Notes under the pieces: model-generated
Databases searched by the model: none
Seen by the model: the letters and a program-made list of their open reading frames with translations, nothing else
Told to the model about the DNA's origin: nothing
Position numbers and translations under genes: made by a program
In this document: positions 33,650 through 44,893 of the stretch, piece by piece
Layout: every line of letters begins with the position of its first letter
Numbering within the stretch: the stretch's first letter is position 1
Source of the DNA: Adiantum capillus-veneris
Lineage: Eukaryota; Streptophyta; Polypodiopsida; Polypodiales; Pteridaceae
Direction: 5' to 3'
Length of the DNA: 64,000 bases
NCBI GenBank assembly: GCA_014529385.2
Contig: CM043946.1
Coordinates: 20,638,577-20,702,576, forward strand

Positions 33650-34477
33650 TGGGGATGGATGTGGAGAAGAGGCTTATGAAGACAAAATGCTAGCACCCAA
33701 TCCCAGGGGGTTCACTACGTATGTATAAGGGAGGGAGGGAGAGAGCGGGAGAGGTGGTATAAGGGGAGGGGTGAATGTTAAGAATTAAGGATTCTTATTA
33801 TTGAGGATGTTCTAGCTGTACCAATGGAAAGTATAAATGGGTAAAAACTTGTTAAAAGCAACAATTTTTTTGTGTGAGTTAACATGTTTAAATTAGTAAA
33901 TGGAAAAAAACTTTGATGGAAGGAAAAATTTGTACAAATAATATCAAACTTTGTCGAAGTTTCTACATTTAGATTCCTTGTTTCAGGAGCTTTCTATCAA
34001 GATGTATTATGCATCATAGATCAAGATTCTTATTATTGAGGATGTGCTAATTATACCAATGGGAAGTATAGATGGGTAAAAGGTTGTTAATGTGACATGC
34101 TTTTTGTGTTTGTTAACATGTTTAAATTAACATATTTGAAAAACCTTGGATGCGTAGTAATATTTTTATAAATAATATCAAAATTTATCTAAGTTTGTAC
34201 ATTTAGATTTGTTGCTTCAGGAGCTTTCTATTAATATATCATGTATCATAAATCTTACACATCTAGCTCGTGTCATTGTATTGGTAAGCATTTGTCAAAA
34301 TTGTGATTAGCATTACGAGACATCTTAAAGAATGTCAGTTAACATGCTTTCACCCAGATGCAAGATCACCTATTTCCATGTTCTTTACCTTACCTCTTAG
34401 ACATACATACAATTGTGAAAACTTAAGTTCTACAAAATAGTTGTAAAATGAAATTGATGTGAAGAAACAAATAAGTA

Positions 34478-34510
<33 letters not shown>

Positions 34511-35372
34511 ACGTGCACATGCGAGCACGCGTGCATGTTTCTTTTCCTTGCCAAATTTTGTTTTTTATACGCTAGATAGAAACATTGACTTACTCAACCT
34601 TGCTAATTCATATTAGTGGCACATGAAATATCAAGTGCATTTGTATTCCTCAAGTATACATCATCATATCTGCTGCTCTCTTACTAGATAACCCCTTCAA
34701 CCAATGCTTGATGTTTTGTTGAACCATCGTGAGTTATAGTGGTGTTTTGTGTTCATAAGAGAATCATGTATGTACATGTAAGAATGTTTAAACATTAATA
34801 GAAATGGGATTTCCAAAGTGAAAAAACCTTGAGAATTTGAAGTACTTTTGGTTTGAGAGACTAGTTAAAATGAAACATTTATTGCAATTCGAGATTAGAG
34901 GTGAAGATTTATTTTTTTAGATGCCCTTCAACACCACGTTTGACCATTAAAAAAAGGATAGTTTTTTAGGATTTGTCTATGAAGGGATGCATAAAATATT
35001 TTCCCTTCTTGTAAAAAGGCTGGTTGAAATTGATATTTCTGTTGTAGGGCACTTTTTGGGTGAGTTAATTTAATTAGAGAGTTTTTTAATCTTTTAGGTT
35101 GACATTTAATTTGGATCCTCAGTAAAAAAGATGAAAAAAAAAGAACTTGTGTGGATTTCAATGTATGTGTGTTATAAGTTGCAATGAAAGAAAATTGATA
35201 GTAATAATAAGATCATCAAACTATTTAGTTATGTTGAACAATCATTGCCATAAATTTCATTTAGCATCTCAATCCAATGTACTAAGTGTTCTTGGTTTGA
35301 CATGTTTGTATGGAAAAGTGAAATGTTGTGGCAATTGTTTTGTTATTCATCGTCATTATTGGTATCTTCTCG
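33650..35372. repeat. R1 repeat (copy 3)
   Basis: This aligns with about 2040-3006 plus 13322: 'ggggaggggtgaatg', 'ttattattgaggatgttctagct', the block near 34365, a dinucleotide repeat at 34481, 'atgaaacatttattgcaatt' near 34870, 'gacatttaatttggatcctca' near 35100 and the terminal block 35205-35372. It also contains an internal partial duplication: the 'attcttattattgaggatgt' block occurs near 33790 and again near 34024, each followed by 'aagtatagatgggtaaaa' or a close variant. It is non-coding. Confidence 0.75.
34481..34509. repeat. (GT)n microsatellite
   Basis: About 14 GT units at the R1 position that holds (AT)n in copy 2. Confidence 0.96.
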
Positions 35373-35479
35373 GGGTGTTTATTAGCTAAAATTTTCTTCT
35401 ATCACGTGCGCTCACCAAAATGGATTTTAATTATCCCTTATATCCCTCTTCTATACCTAAATCTGTAAATTTACAAGAA

Positions 35480-36149
35480 ATTAAAATCCTTTCTGTTGAA
35501 TGTACATGCTATGTTACATATACTTTAGTGAACTCCCCGGGGGTATCTTTCTTGGGCTACACAGCCCTGTTGGTTGGCCATACCTTCAGTTGATCTTTTT
35601 GTTAGTTCAATCTTTACTTCCATTTGAGGTCTCATACTCGTCTCATATCCATGATCATCTCTTAGATCAAGTAGCCTTGATACTTGGTTTGTTCAACCTC
35701 TTTTAGAGTCATCATAACAAAGTTATTATTATAACATTCCCTAAAGGAATGTACGATAGCTTTGCTAGAAAAGCCAAGTTGTGGGTTATCAATTGGTATG
35801 TGTTTCAGAGGTTTGACATCTACCTAGTCATACCCTTCTCTCACACTAACGGTTCTTCTTTAGTAGCCCTCTTTGGAATCAAAGTATCAACTAAAAAACC
35901 CCATTGTCCCACAATGTTGAGATTCCTAATTTTCAGATATTGCACTTTTTCCTGGTCCATATAGAAGGTATTTTGTTTGCTGGTCTTTAACTTCTCCTTG
36001 AATACAATTGTGTGGTTTTCAGCTCTAAGTACATACTTTTCATTAGTATCCAGATAAATCTGAGCCCCGTATGTGTTGATCTTGTAGAATGTCCATACAT
36101 GTTTGAACGTGAGAGAGGTTCTAGTCCTTGATCAACTAGAAAGGAAGAC
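35480..36149 (-). pseudogene. Gypsy C gag, N-terminal part (cut by element B)
   Basis: The - strand translation from 36149 reads LTFKHVWTFYKINTYGAQIY, then a run containing YLKIRNLNIVGQWGFLVDTL and KRATKEEPLV-stop. It aligns with A gag (KIYRDGMDRYCV and YLVVLNSNIVDKWGLMGTI). Several stops follow; recognisable sequence fades near 35480. It is the continuation of the reading frame at 54880-54721, so B has split this gag. C is thus a third member of the group, on the opposite strand to B. Confidence 0.7.
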
Positions 36150-37069
36150 TGTTAGAACCTGGACGCACCCCACGGCATCTAACTACTCGGCGGACTATTA
36201 TTTTTTGTAATTATTCATTCATTGACCTTGTAAATATTGGGACTTACAGAAGTTTCCAGATTGTATCCCAGTTTTGATAGTTAGATTGAGTAGATGGTTG
36301 ATTTTAAAACTTTAGGTTTTGAGAAGTTGTAAGGTATATATACCACATGTTGACCTTAATGAAAAACCTTTTGTCATTTTAAAACAAGTTTGAAGTCTGT
36401 GAGTGAGCGTACTGTGTACGAGAGAGAGAGAGAGTGTGAGCTTCATCTTGACGCTACATGTGCTACGGTGGTCGGAATCGAGTGTGGAGAAGTGCAGTGT
36501 GTTGCCCCCGACTAGAGCTACGCGCCAATACCAACATTACGCGCGTACGGTCCGGCTTTGGGAGCTCCTTCTACGAGCTTCATCGGTTGTTTGGGTGAGC
36601 ATATGTTATCTGATTTCGCATTGCAACATATCCACGCGTTCACATTGAGTAGAACTACACATTAGACACTTCAGATTTTGGAAACGAAGACCTGCAGATT
36701 TCGGCCAGACATCCTACGTGTTTCTACATCGGGTGTTTTGGGTCGTGATTTTGGTTCATAGACCTTAGGGAGAGCAGCCTATAGGTATTAGTAGGGTCTC
36801 CTTCAAGTTCTCTGGTGTTTCAAAAGTGTTTGATGGGTGTTCGGCTCTAGCAAGCGTTGTAGGAAGTTTCCTCTTTTGCACTCTTGAAGGCTGTGACTGA
36901 GACAATTGGTAGAGACCTCTGTAGGAATTAGTTAGGACTCGGTCGAGTGTAGGTTGACACCTTATGCTTGCTTCCACGCGCCTGCGGGTTGAGCTTCGTC
37001 CTTAGCTGACATTACATGTTAGGTGAGTTCTCGCTGTGCTGACATCCGACGCGGCGTATCCGTCCAACA
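36150..37069 (+). repeat. 5' LTR of gypsy B
   Basis: 920 bp. It carries one half-site of the B palindrome (AGACATCCTACGTG) at 36707-36720. A splice-donor-like TTAGGTGAGT lies near 37018 in U5. Confidence 0.95.
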
Positions 37070-37091
37070 TTGGCGCTGCTGCCAGGGACGA
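37070..37091 (+). other. Primer binding site of gypsy B
   Basis: TTGGCGCTGCTGCCAGGGAC follows the LTR at the place and with the general form of the A site (tRNA-Asp-like), with several differences from the usual sequence. Confidence 0.6.
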
Positions 37092-38963
37092 AAACCTTAG
37101 GTAGGTGACCAAGACTAATCCTTGAGGATTGGGATTTTTGGCTTGCCAAGAGTCTTGATTTACATTTAGATAGGATCGGAGGGTGGAGGACTCTCTAGGT
37201 CTTAGAGGGAGTCTAAGAAGTGTGTGTCTGGCCTAGATCCTTTGACTTAGGTAGAGGAGGTAGACTTAGGTAATTTTAGGTAGTAGTCGAGTTCTAGAGT
37301 AGGAGTTGGAGTGGTAGAAGCGGTGAGAGGAGAGCTTGAGAGTCCGGAGAGGCCAAAAAGCAACCAAAAACACCATTATCACCATTTCTTCATGATAGGT
37401 AGGAGTAGAGTAAGTAGAACATCATGATTCAGATCTAGAGCATTTCATGCATGTACACTTGCTTGGTAGAATCATTACAAGTTTGTAAAAGACGCAAAAG
37501 TGTGGTTGAAAGCCTAATTGAAGTCCAAAAGTTACTGTGAGTGTTTCTGATAGGTCTACAGAGCATCAGGAGCATTCTTGTCAGAAAAAAACTTTAATTT
37601 TAAGCCAGGAGACATCCTACGCGTAGGATGTCTACATGCCAATATGGGAGGAATTTTGGGATTTTGAGTTGACCAGTGTGTTCAGAAGGTAGGGTTTACC
37701 CTAATTTCAACTGGAAAGTGGAAATTTGTCCATATCTTGACAGGATAAGGCCAGATAGACTGAAATTGCTAGACATCCTACCCAAATAATGCCAAAACAT
37801 TAACTTGAGACCAAAACCATAAGATGGTTGCACGAGTGTGTCTTGCATGATATATTGAGTGACTGAAAGGGGTTTCACCTCATTTGGGTAAGAAAATTGG
37901 GTTCAAAGTGAACTTTAGCACTTTTGATTGAAAAAGCAAAAACAGCTGAAGTTTGGGACTTTTGACATCCAAATCAAAATCTAAGCATACCATTGGGATA
38001 CTGACATCAAGGGGAAGCTGTGGGACAAATCTGGGATCAAACAGCCAAAAAGACATCCTACGCGTAGTATGTCTTCTGAGTGATTTGGGACTCCAAACTG
38101 AATTTTGAGTATACCAAAGTGATCAGCAACTCAAGGGGAGCTTGAGCCTTGAGTTTAAAGCCATTTTGAAGAAAAAGACATCCTACGTGTAGGATGTCTA
38201 ATGCAAGAAAATGAAGCCAGAATTTGACTTTGAGCATTGTAAGGTGTTATATAGCCTAAGGCAAGCCTGCTAGTCAATTTTGGTCCAATTTGGAGTTGAT
38301 TAGACTGATCAATACCATCAACAGACCGTCGGAACAGATTTCTGACTCATTGACTAGCTAATAGGTGTCCAAATCAAAAAGTAAAAGCAGTTGTAAGCCC
38401 AGCACAACAAGGGGAAACAACCGTGCAAAAATCCAGGCAAAACACAGCAGGAGACATCCTACGCGTAGGATGTCTATTGGGGCATACTGCAGAGAAAATT
38501 TGACCTGGCCTAGACAGTGAGGCTTCATTTGGCTTAAGGGTTCCATAACTTCTTTCAGAAGTGAATTTGGACCTCGTTTGCCCATTTGACGAAGCAAAGA
38601 CTGAATTCAAACTTTTTCGCGTAAATTGGCCAATATCAGAGGAAAGTACTGTTTCAGATTAGCAAACCTAATCCAGAACATCAGCAGTGTATAAAATACA
38701 GTAGTGGTTGAGATTAACTCTCCAGTTATACCAATCATTACTAAGATAACCTCTAGCAGATAAATGCTTTGATTCAATTGCCGAAATTAAAACTCTTGTG
38801 TACAGGTATATTTAGCAACAAAGCAAGAAGTTGTGCAGAAACTGACCCATTGTCAGGTGAGTGGTTGAATTTGTGATAAATTGCATTGATAAGTTTGATG
38901 AATTTAAGATCAGGAAGATACATTGTTAGAGACTAGAAGGCGGCAGGGGACCAAGGTAGCTTA
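37092..38963. other. Leader of gypsy B (non-coding)
   Basis: About 1.9 kb of AT-rich DNA with four palindromes and one half-site (37771-37781). A nine-base perfect plant splice-donor consensus, CAGGTGAGT, lies at 38854-38862, about 100 bases before the gag frame. No gene was seen. Confidence 0.8.
37610..38475. repeat. Four copies of the B-type 24 bp palindrome in the leader
   Basis: Copies at 37610-37633, 38052-38075, 38176-38199 and 38452-38475. The consensus is AGACATCCTACG plus its reverse complement CGTAGGATGTCT. The first and fourth are perfect; the others have one change each. Confidence 0.97.
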
Positions 38964-41740
38964 GTGTCCACAGAAGGGAGTGTAACCCAGGCAAGGCTAG
39001 ATCCGCTAGCATCGATTATCGAGGAAGGTAGTGATACTGGCACTTCGTCAGACAAATCTTTCTTCATGATGGGTAGTCAACAGCCAGGAGGTTTCACCTA
39101 TGATGGACCTATGCGAGGAGGAAGCACCTCCCAAAATCCTTTGAATGATCCCAGGCTCACGGTGATCTTCTTAGAGGGAACAAACTCAAGAGGAGCCCTA
39201 GTCTATTCTGACTATCGAGGCCGTAAGTGCATTTGTATTGAAGAGAGGCCAACACAAAGATTGGAGATAATCCGAGTGTATGATGATGGAGATAGATTCT
39301 GAGACGAAAAGGGGAACCACTATTTAATAGTTAGCAACCCTGAAGATTACAATAGATATGGAGATAACGTGGCAAAAGGGAAAATGGTTTCAGAAACTCA
39401 GAGCCTCCACCAAACATTGATCGGCCCGGAGCTATTTTTATGTATGATAAGAAAACAATCAGGATTCCAACTTATAACGAGAATGTGGGAATCTACAAAC
39501 ACGAGAGCGAGGGTATTGTCTCTTACTTTCGCAGCAAGGAACCATACATAAACGAACTAAGCAAAGACAAGGTTCTTTACTTATTCTCTTATGAAACTGC
39601 TACGGGGAAGGGCATATTTTGTTGATAGATACAGGCGAGAATACCAACGTATTCTCCCAGAGGAAGTAGAAAGAGCAACAGGTCCAGGAGCATCAGCATA
39701 TGGCCCTGAGGAAATGCCGAGAGCTTCCCACACCCCAAGCAAGTCAACGAATCCATTTTCAGACGAGTATGACACTACATCACATTCCACCCGACCGCAA
39801 GCATTCAGCAACCAAGACCAACCAGCAAACCAGCCATCATTGCAGGCATGGATTTGATAGAGTGCAACAATGGAACCAGACCAAAACCGCACGAGGGCTC
39901 AGGGATTTGCAAGAACCACCACACTATTCAAGGTATCAAGGAGAGAGTAAGCCAAAAACACAAGGGTCAACCGAGCCTGGAGGACCACACATGGAACGAG
40001 TTCGAAGAGAAGAACCACCTCTAGCGAGAACCGTTAGAAATTATGGCTTAGGAGCACCAATGGGTGAGGAACCAGCCTATTACAGAAAGCCTGAGGAGGT
40101 GTATCGACTTGGACGGGGTGATCCAATGATGAGGTTTGTAGACCATTGCAGAATTAGACCTTCTCAAGTGCAAAAATGGGTAAACAAGAAATACACAGGA
40201 AACAAAGACCCAAGAGATCATGTAGCAGCCTTTGTGCGTGTAATTAGAGCCGAAGAGGTGTTAGATTTTCCTACCCAATTTGCAGGGTTTGGAATAACCC
40301 TAGAGGATGATGCTGCAACTTGGTTTGACTCTGTGGAGCGTAGAGACTTCGAGTCGATGGAGGAAGTGTTTGACAAGTTTATTGAGGAATTCTCTCAAAG
40401 GGGATTAGCTCATAATACCGTCTCACAAATACATAAATTCAAACAAAAAAGATGGAGAATCTGTACGGAAGACAGCCCTCAGACTAAAAACATATGTTAA
40501 GTTCTCTCCTGTTGAAGAACTGCCAACTCAGTCTAGACTTATGATGATATTCATCTAAGGACTAAGGAATGCAGATCTCCAGAAAGACTTACATATGAAG
40601 AGGAGCACGACATTGAATGAGTTGACCAAGGAGGCTCTGTACCTTGTGGAAAATTGTGCAGTCTACAAAGAAGGGGAGTTCAAGGACCTTGATGACGATT
40701 CATCTTCACAGCAAAGTGGGAGCAAGTCTTCCAAGACAGCACGGAAAGGAGAAATGGTGGTGAACTAGGAACAGCTCGTAGATGAAGTGCTGAAAAAGAT
40801 CAACTTGTATGCCAAACCCTAGGCTAAGCAGCCCAAGTGGTGTGCTATTGAACAAAAATGGACAAACCATGGGACCGAGGAATGTTATTATAACAAGGGA
40901 TATGTGAGGGAGAGACCTTATGCTCCCCAAGCTCTAGTAGCTTCCCCTCAAGTTCCACCGATGCCTAGATATCAAGCATGCAACTTACCAGGACCTGTAG
41001 GTGTAGAAAGACCACAACCGGTGTTGGGGCAACAGCCACCCCTACCAGGTTTACGACTAGTTGGTATAAGATACACACCCGCGGTAACTGAATCAGAAGA
41101 AAAGGCTTTGGTGCCTATGCATGCTTATTATGAATATCCCAATGGATATGCGGAAAACCCTGTCTATTATCCATCGAAAGAACCCTTGACACCAGAACCA
41201 TGGAGCATGATAGGGAATCAAGGACCACCAACTGCGGCACAGGCTGCAGGAGAAGGAAGATATAGCGTAGATGAATGAACATTGTTGTACATAGCCAATG
41301 GAGGCATGGGCGGACAGAGACATGCTTACCAACAAAGAGGGGATCAAGGAGCACCTCAACAACCCAAGGGACCCTGTAACAAGTGTGGCGAAGACCATTG
41401 GTTGAGAGACTGTCCCCATGATGAAATCATTAGAGTCAATGCGTATTGCCCAGAATGTGGAATTACTCATTTGATTCCCGATTGCCCTAAAAACCCGAGC
41501 AAAGGAGCAAAAACCACCTTGAACATGTTAGAAACAGTACCTTCCAGTGGAGGATCGGAAAATGAAACAATCATATCTGTTCAGGCGGTGACACGAGCCC
41601 AAGCCCAAAGAAGGAGAACCCATAATTGAAGAACCAAAAACCGATGCCCAAAGTTTAGAAACGAAAAATCAGAGAAGCACTTGGAAATCTAGAAAGGCGC
41701 GTAGGAACACTACCCTCTTACCTAGGAGAATATGAAGCTA
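38964..41740 (+). pseudogene. Gypsy B gag (capsid and two zinc knuckles), frameshifted
   Basis: Readable from STEGSVTQARLDPLAS at about 38967. No ATG is in frame, so the true start is lost. Breaks are a stop at 39300-39302, frameshifts near 39430, 39600 and 39700, a frameshift near 40450 and a TGA at 41276-41278 where A has Arg. The capsid at 40120-40450 has RIRPSQVQKWVNKKY, DDAATWFDS and DKFIEEFSQRGLAHNTVSQIH. Knuckles near 41375-41495 are CNKCGEDHWLRDC and CPECGITHLIPDC, both C-X2-C-X3-H-X4-C as in A. Downstream the frame runs into the deletion relative to A near 41700-41715. Confidence 0.9.
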
Positions 41741-41748
41741 AGTCGGAA

Positions 41749-43074
41749 GTGAGAGCAATCCCATCTCAAAGACTTTCTTCTAACAAGGTGATGGATTCAC
41801 AAGGATTGATTGAGCTGTTATCCACCCCGATGGCATGCACAATCACGTTAGCAGAACTCCTAAGGTTAAGGCCAAACATGTGGACCACAGTAGGAAAATG
41901 CCTAGAAAAATTTGGAGTGAAAGACCCCACCTTGAAACTACAAGAAGGAATCAGGGAGTTGGACAGACCTAACCTAAACACTAGACCAGTACCATTGAAT
42001 AAAGTTGGAGAATATTACGAGGGAGAAGACGAAAACACGACGCTACCGGTATAATTCCAAGGAGTAGTTTCCAAAGCTATCCTTGACAGTGGAGCGGGAG
42101 TTGCTATCACCACCAAGGAAATCTGGAAAAAATGGGGAAAACCTGCTCTGAGGGCTAGCAGAATGAAGCTGTAGTTGGCAGATGGGTTCATGGAGAAGCC
42201 TCTAAGACTTTTAGAAAAAGTAATTGTCACTTCGTGCGGAATCGAGTATGAGCATACATTTGCAATAGTCGATTTCGACAAAAAGAACAATTATGAGATC
42301 ATCTTGGGACGACCATTCATGCGACAACTAAAGATGGTCCAAGATTGGGGTTATGACCACATATACCTCAGACATGGCGAGATGACAAATAAAATACACC
42401 TGAAAGACCATAGTTACAAAGATGTAACCCAAACACCTGTGGAAGAGTTTGATTCGGCTACATTAGCAGAATCGGAACTACCAGCATGGTTAGGGCAACC
42501 AAAAGAGCTATGGATGTGCGGAGCTTCACATTGTGGAAGCTTAAGAAAAGAGGAATGTGTCTTAGAAAGAGCAATTGAGGACAAGGAGTATATTCCAGAA
42601 CCTTTCCCTGAAGATGCCTTGGAACCTCTATAATGGGAACACATACTGGCAACATTAGATGTCTGTACCATTACCGACAGTCCAACAACAAAATTTTGTG
42701 ATAAGGATGGCTACGATGTGCTACCCTATTACATGGTAAGCGTTATACTAGAGAAAGAGACGGTAGAACCTCCAGAACAAGAAGAGTTTTACAACTCCTT
42801 TGAACAATTGGAAGTAAATGATGATGCAGATAATGAGTGTTCAGACACCTCAAGTGCGCGTGGGAATGAAGCCGAGAATATCAAGTTTTATGATTTTGCT
42901 AACCCTAGACGCCAAGAACTCTATAGGAGGAAAAGAGCAGGAAAGAAAGCGAGAGAGAACCTGATGCCCAGGATAAAAGGTAAAACTCACTATTTGATAC
43001 TTGTAAAAGCAGAGGATTGTGTAAAAGATCAAATATCAGGAAAATTCTCAAAAATTCAAAAAGAAAAAACGTGA
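41749..43074 (+). pseudogene. Gypsy B protease region (first retropepsin)
   Basis: One frame with TAA at 42052, TAG near 42172 and TAA at 42631. The protease has SKAILDSGAGVAITTKE (Asp codon 42084-42086) and YEIILGRPFM. Flanking conserved blocks match A closely: LAELLRLRPNMWTTVGKCLEKFG, KELWMCGASHCGSL, EPFPEDALEPL and TKFCDKDGYDVLPY. The DSGAG active site is intact. The downstream basic linker changes frame before RT near 43080-43320. Confidence 0.9.
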
Positions 43075-43325
43075 GAGGAAACAAAACAGGTAAGAAAAGC
43101 TAAAACCGAAACAAAATCACAAAAATCTGAAAAATCAAAAAGAGAAACAACAAAAGACCAAGAGTCCAAACTGGAGCGTAAACAGAAATACCAAGAACTG
43201 AAACGGCCTTTGAGAGAGATATGGAATACTGAAGAAGATAGTGATGGTAAAGGGGATTCAGAAAAGGGCAACATGAACGTACCAGCACACTATCAAAATT
43301 TACTATCCAAGATAGAAAAATCATC

Positions 43326-44893
43326 ATGACACCACCATTCAAGGAGAGAACCAACCAAGAATCTTACGATGGGCCTGAAAATGCAAAAAAAATAGACCTC
43401 GCAGAACCAGGTAAAAAGCCTCAGCCGGTCTATATAGCTAACGATTTAGAGCCTGAGGAGGAAGCACAGCTAACACAACTTCTCACGAAGTATAAATATG
43501 TGTTCGCTTGGTCCTATAAAGACCTCAAAGGAGTTGATCCATTGATATGCCAACATACAATTCCTTTGAAATCGGATGCAAAACCTAGCAAACAACGTCC
43601 TTATACATATAATGACACATTTGCCAAACGAATCAAAGAAGAGATTGATAAACTGATGGAAGCGGAATTCATCTATGAGATTGAACATACAGATTGGATG
43701 TCACCCATTGTGGTAGTTCCCAAGAAGAATGGAAAACTGCGAGTGTGTGTAAACCTCAAGAAGGTGAATGCAACAACCATAAGGGATAATTATCCCTTGC
43801 CAATTACAGAACATGTCCTTGAGCGAGTGGCCGGGAAACGGGCTTATTCCTTTCTGGATGGGTTTTTAGGATACAACCAACTGGCAATAGCAAGGGAGGA
43901 TCAACACAAAATAGCATTTGCCACAGAATGGGGGATTTATGCATATCGAGTTATGCCATTTGTCTTAACAAATGCACCCGCCACTTTCCAGAGGTTAATG
44001 ACTCACGCTTTCAAGGAATATCTAAGAATATTCTTAAAAATTTACATGGATGACCTATGTGTACACTCTCTTCTGTGAGAGGAACATATTGACCATTTGC
44101 AAAAGGTCTTTGAAAAGTGCAGAACATATTGAATCTGTCTAAACCCAGAAAAATGTGTATTTATGGTTAAGCAAGGACGAATCTTAGGACACATTGTCTC
44201 AAGAAACGGCATAACCACAGATCTAAACAAAGTCAAAGTCATTGTAGACCTGCCCAGGCCTACTAATGCGAAACAAGTGCAATCCTTCATGGGGCACTGC
44301 GGATATTACCGAAGATTCATATACATGTATGCGGTTATCGCACAACCTCTGTATCGTTTTCTAGTCAATTTCGAATGGACCAAGGAGTGTGAAACTTCAT
44401 TCCAAAAGCTGAAGGTAAACCTTATATCAGCACCTATACTAAAGGCACCAGATTGGGAAAAGATATTCCATGTGCACATTGATGCGTCAGCATATGCCAT
44501 TGGAAATATTCTAGCTCAACCTGGAGACGGAACAATGGATTTTCCGGTTTTCTATGCGAGCCGACAGTTAAACAGTGCAAAAAAGAACTACACAACCACC
44601 GAGAGGGAAGGGTTAGGGATGATTTATGCAGTAAAGAAATTCGGCATTATTTACTTGCAAACAAGTTTGTGTTCTTCACAGATCATCAAGCTCTTTTGTA
44701 CCTAGTAAATAAACCTTGCAATACAGGGAGAATTGTACGTTGGTTTATTATATTGCTAGAGTTTGACTTCACAGTGGTGGTCAAAAAGGGTAAAACCCAT
44801 CTGTGAGCAGATCATCTTTCAAGGATACACAACGGGGAAGCTCCTGAAGGAGTAGATGATGACATACCAGATGCTTATCTTTTCAACATTGAA
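43326..44893 (+). pseudogene. Gypsy B reverse transcriptase and RNase H
   Basis: RT motifs: YVFAWSYKDLKGVDPLI, EEIDKLMEAEFIYEI, VVVPKKNGKLRVCVNL, FLDGFLGYNQLAI, MPFVLTNAPATFQRL (the usual MPFGL has V), IYMDDLCVHS with YMDD at 44043-44054. RNase H: HIDASAYAIGNILAQ, FPVFYASRQLNSAKKNYTTT, TEREGLGMIYAVKKF. Stops are TGA at 44076 and near 44130; a one-base frameshift lies near 44640; TGA follows near 44803 where A has Arg (LRADH). Confidence 0.93.

Noticed and set aside
33616..33728. + strand patch LPYGDGCGEEAYEDKMLAPN that looks protein-like
   Set aside because: It is only about 35 codons, the aligned R1 copy near 2040-2150 does not keep it, and I could not name a family.
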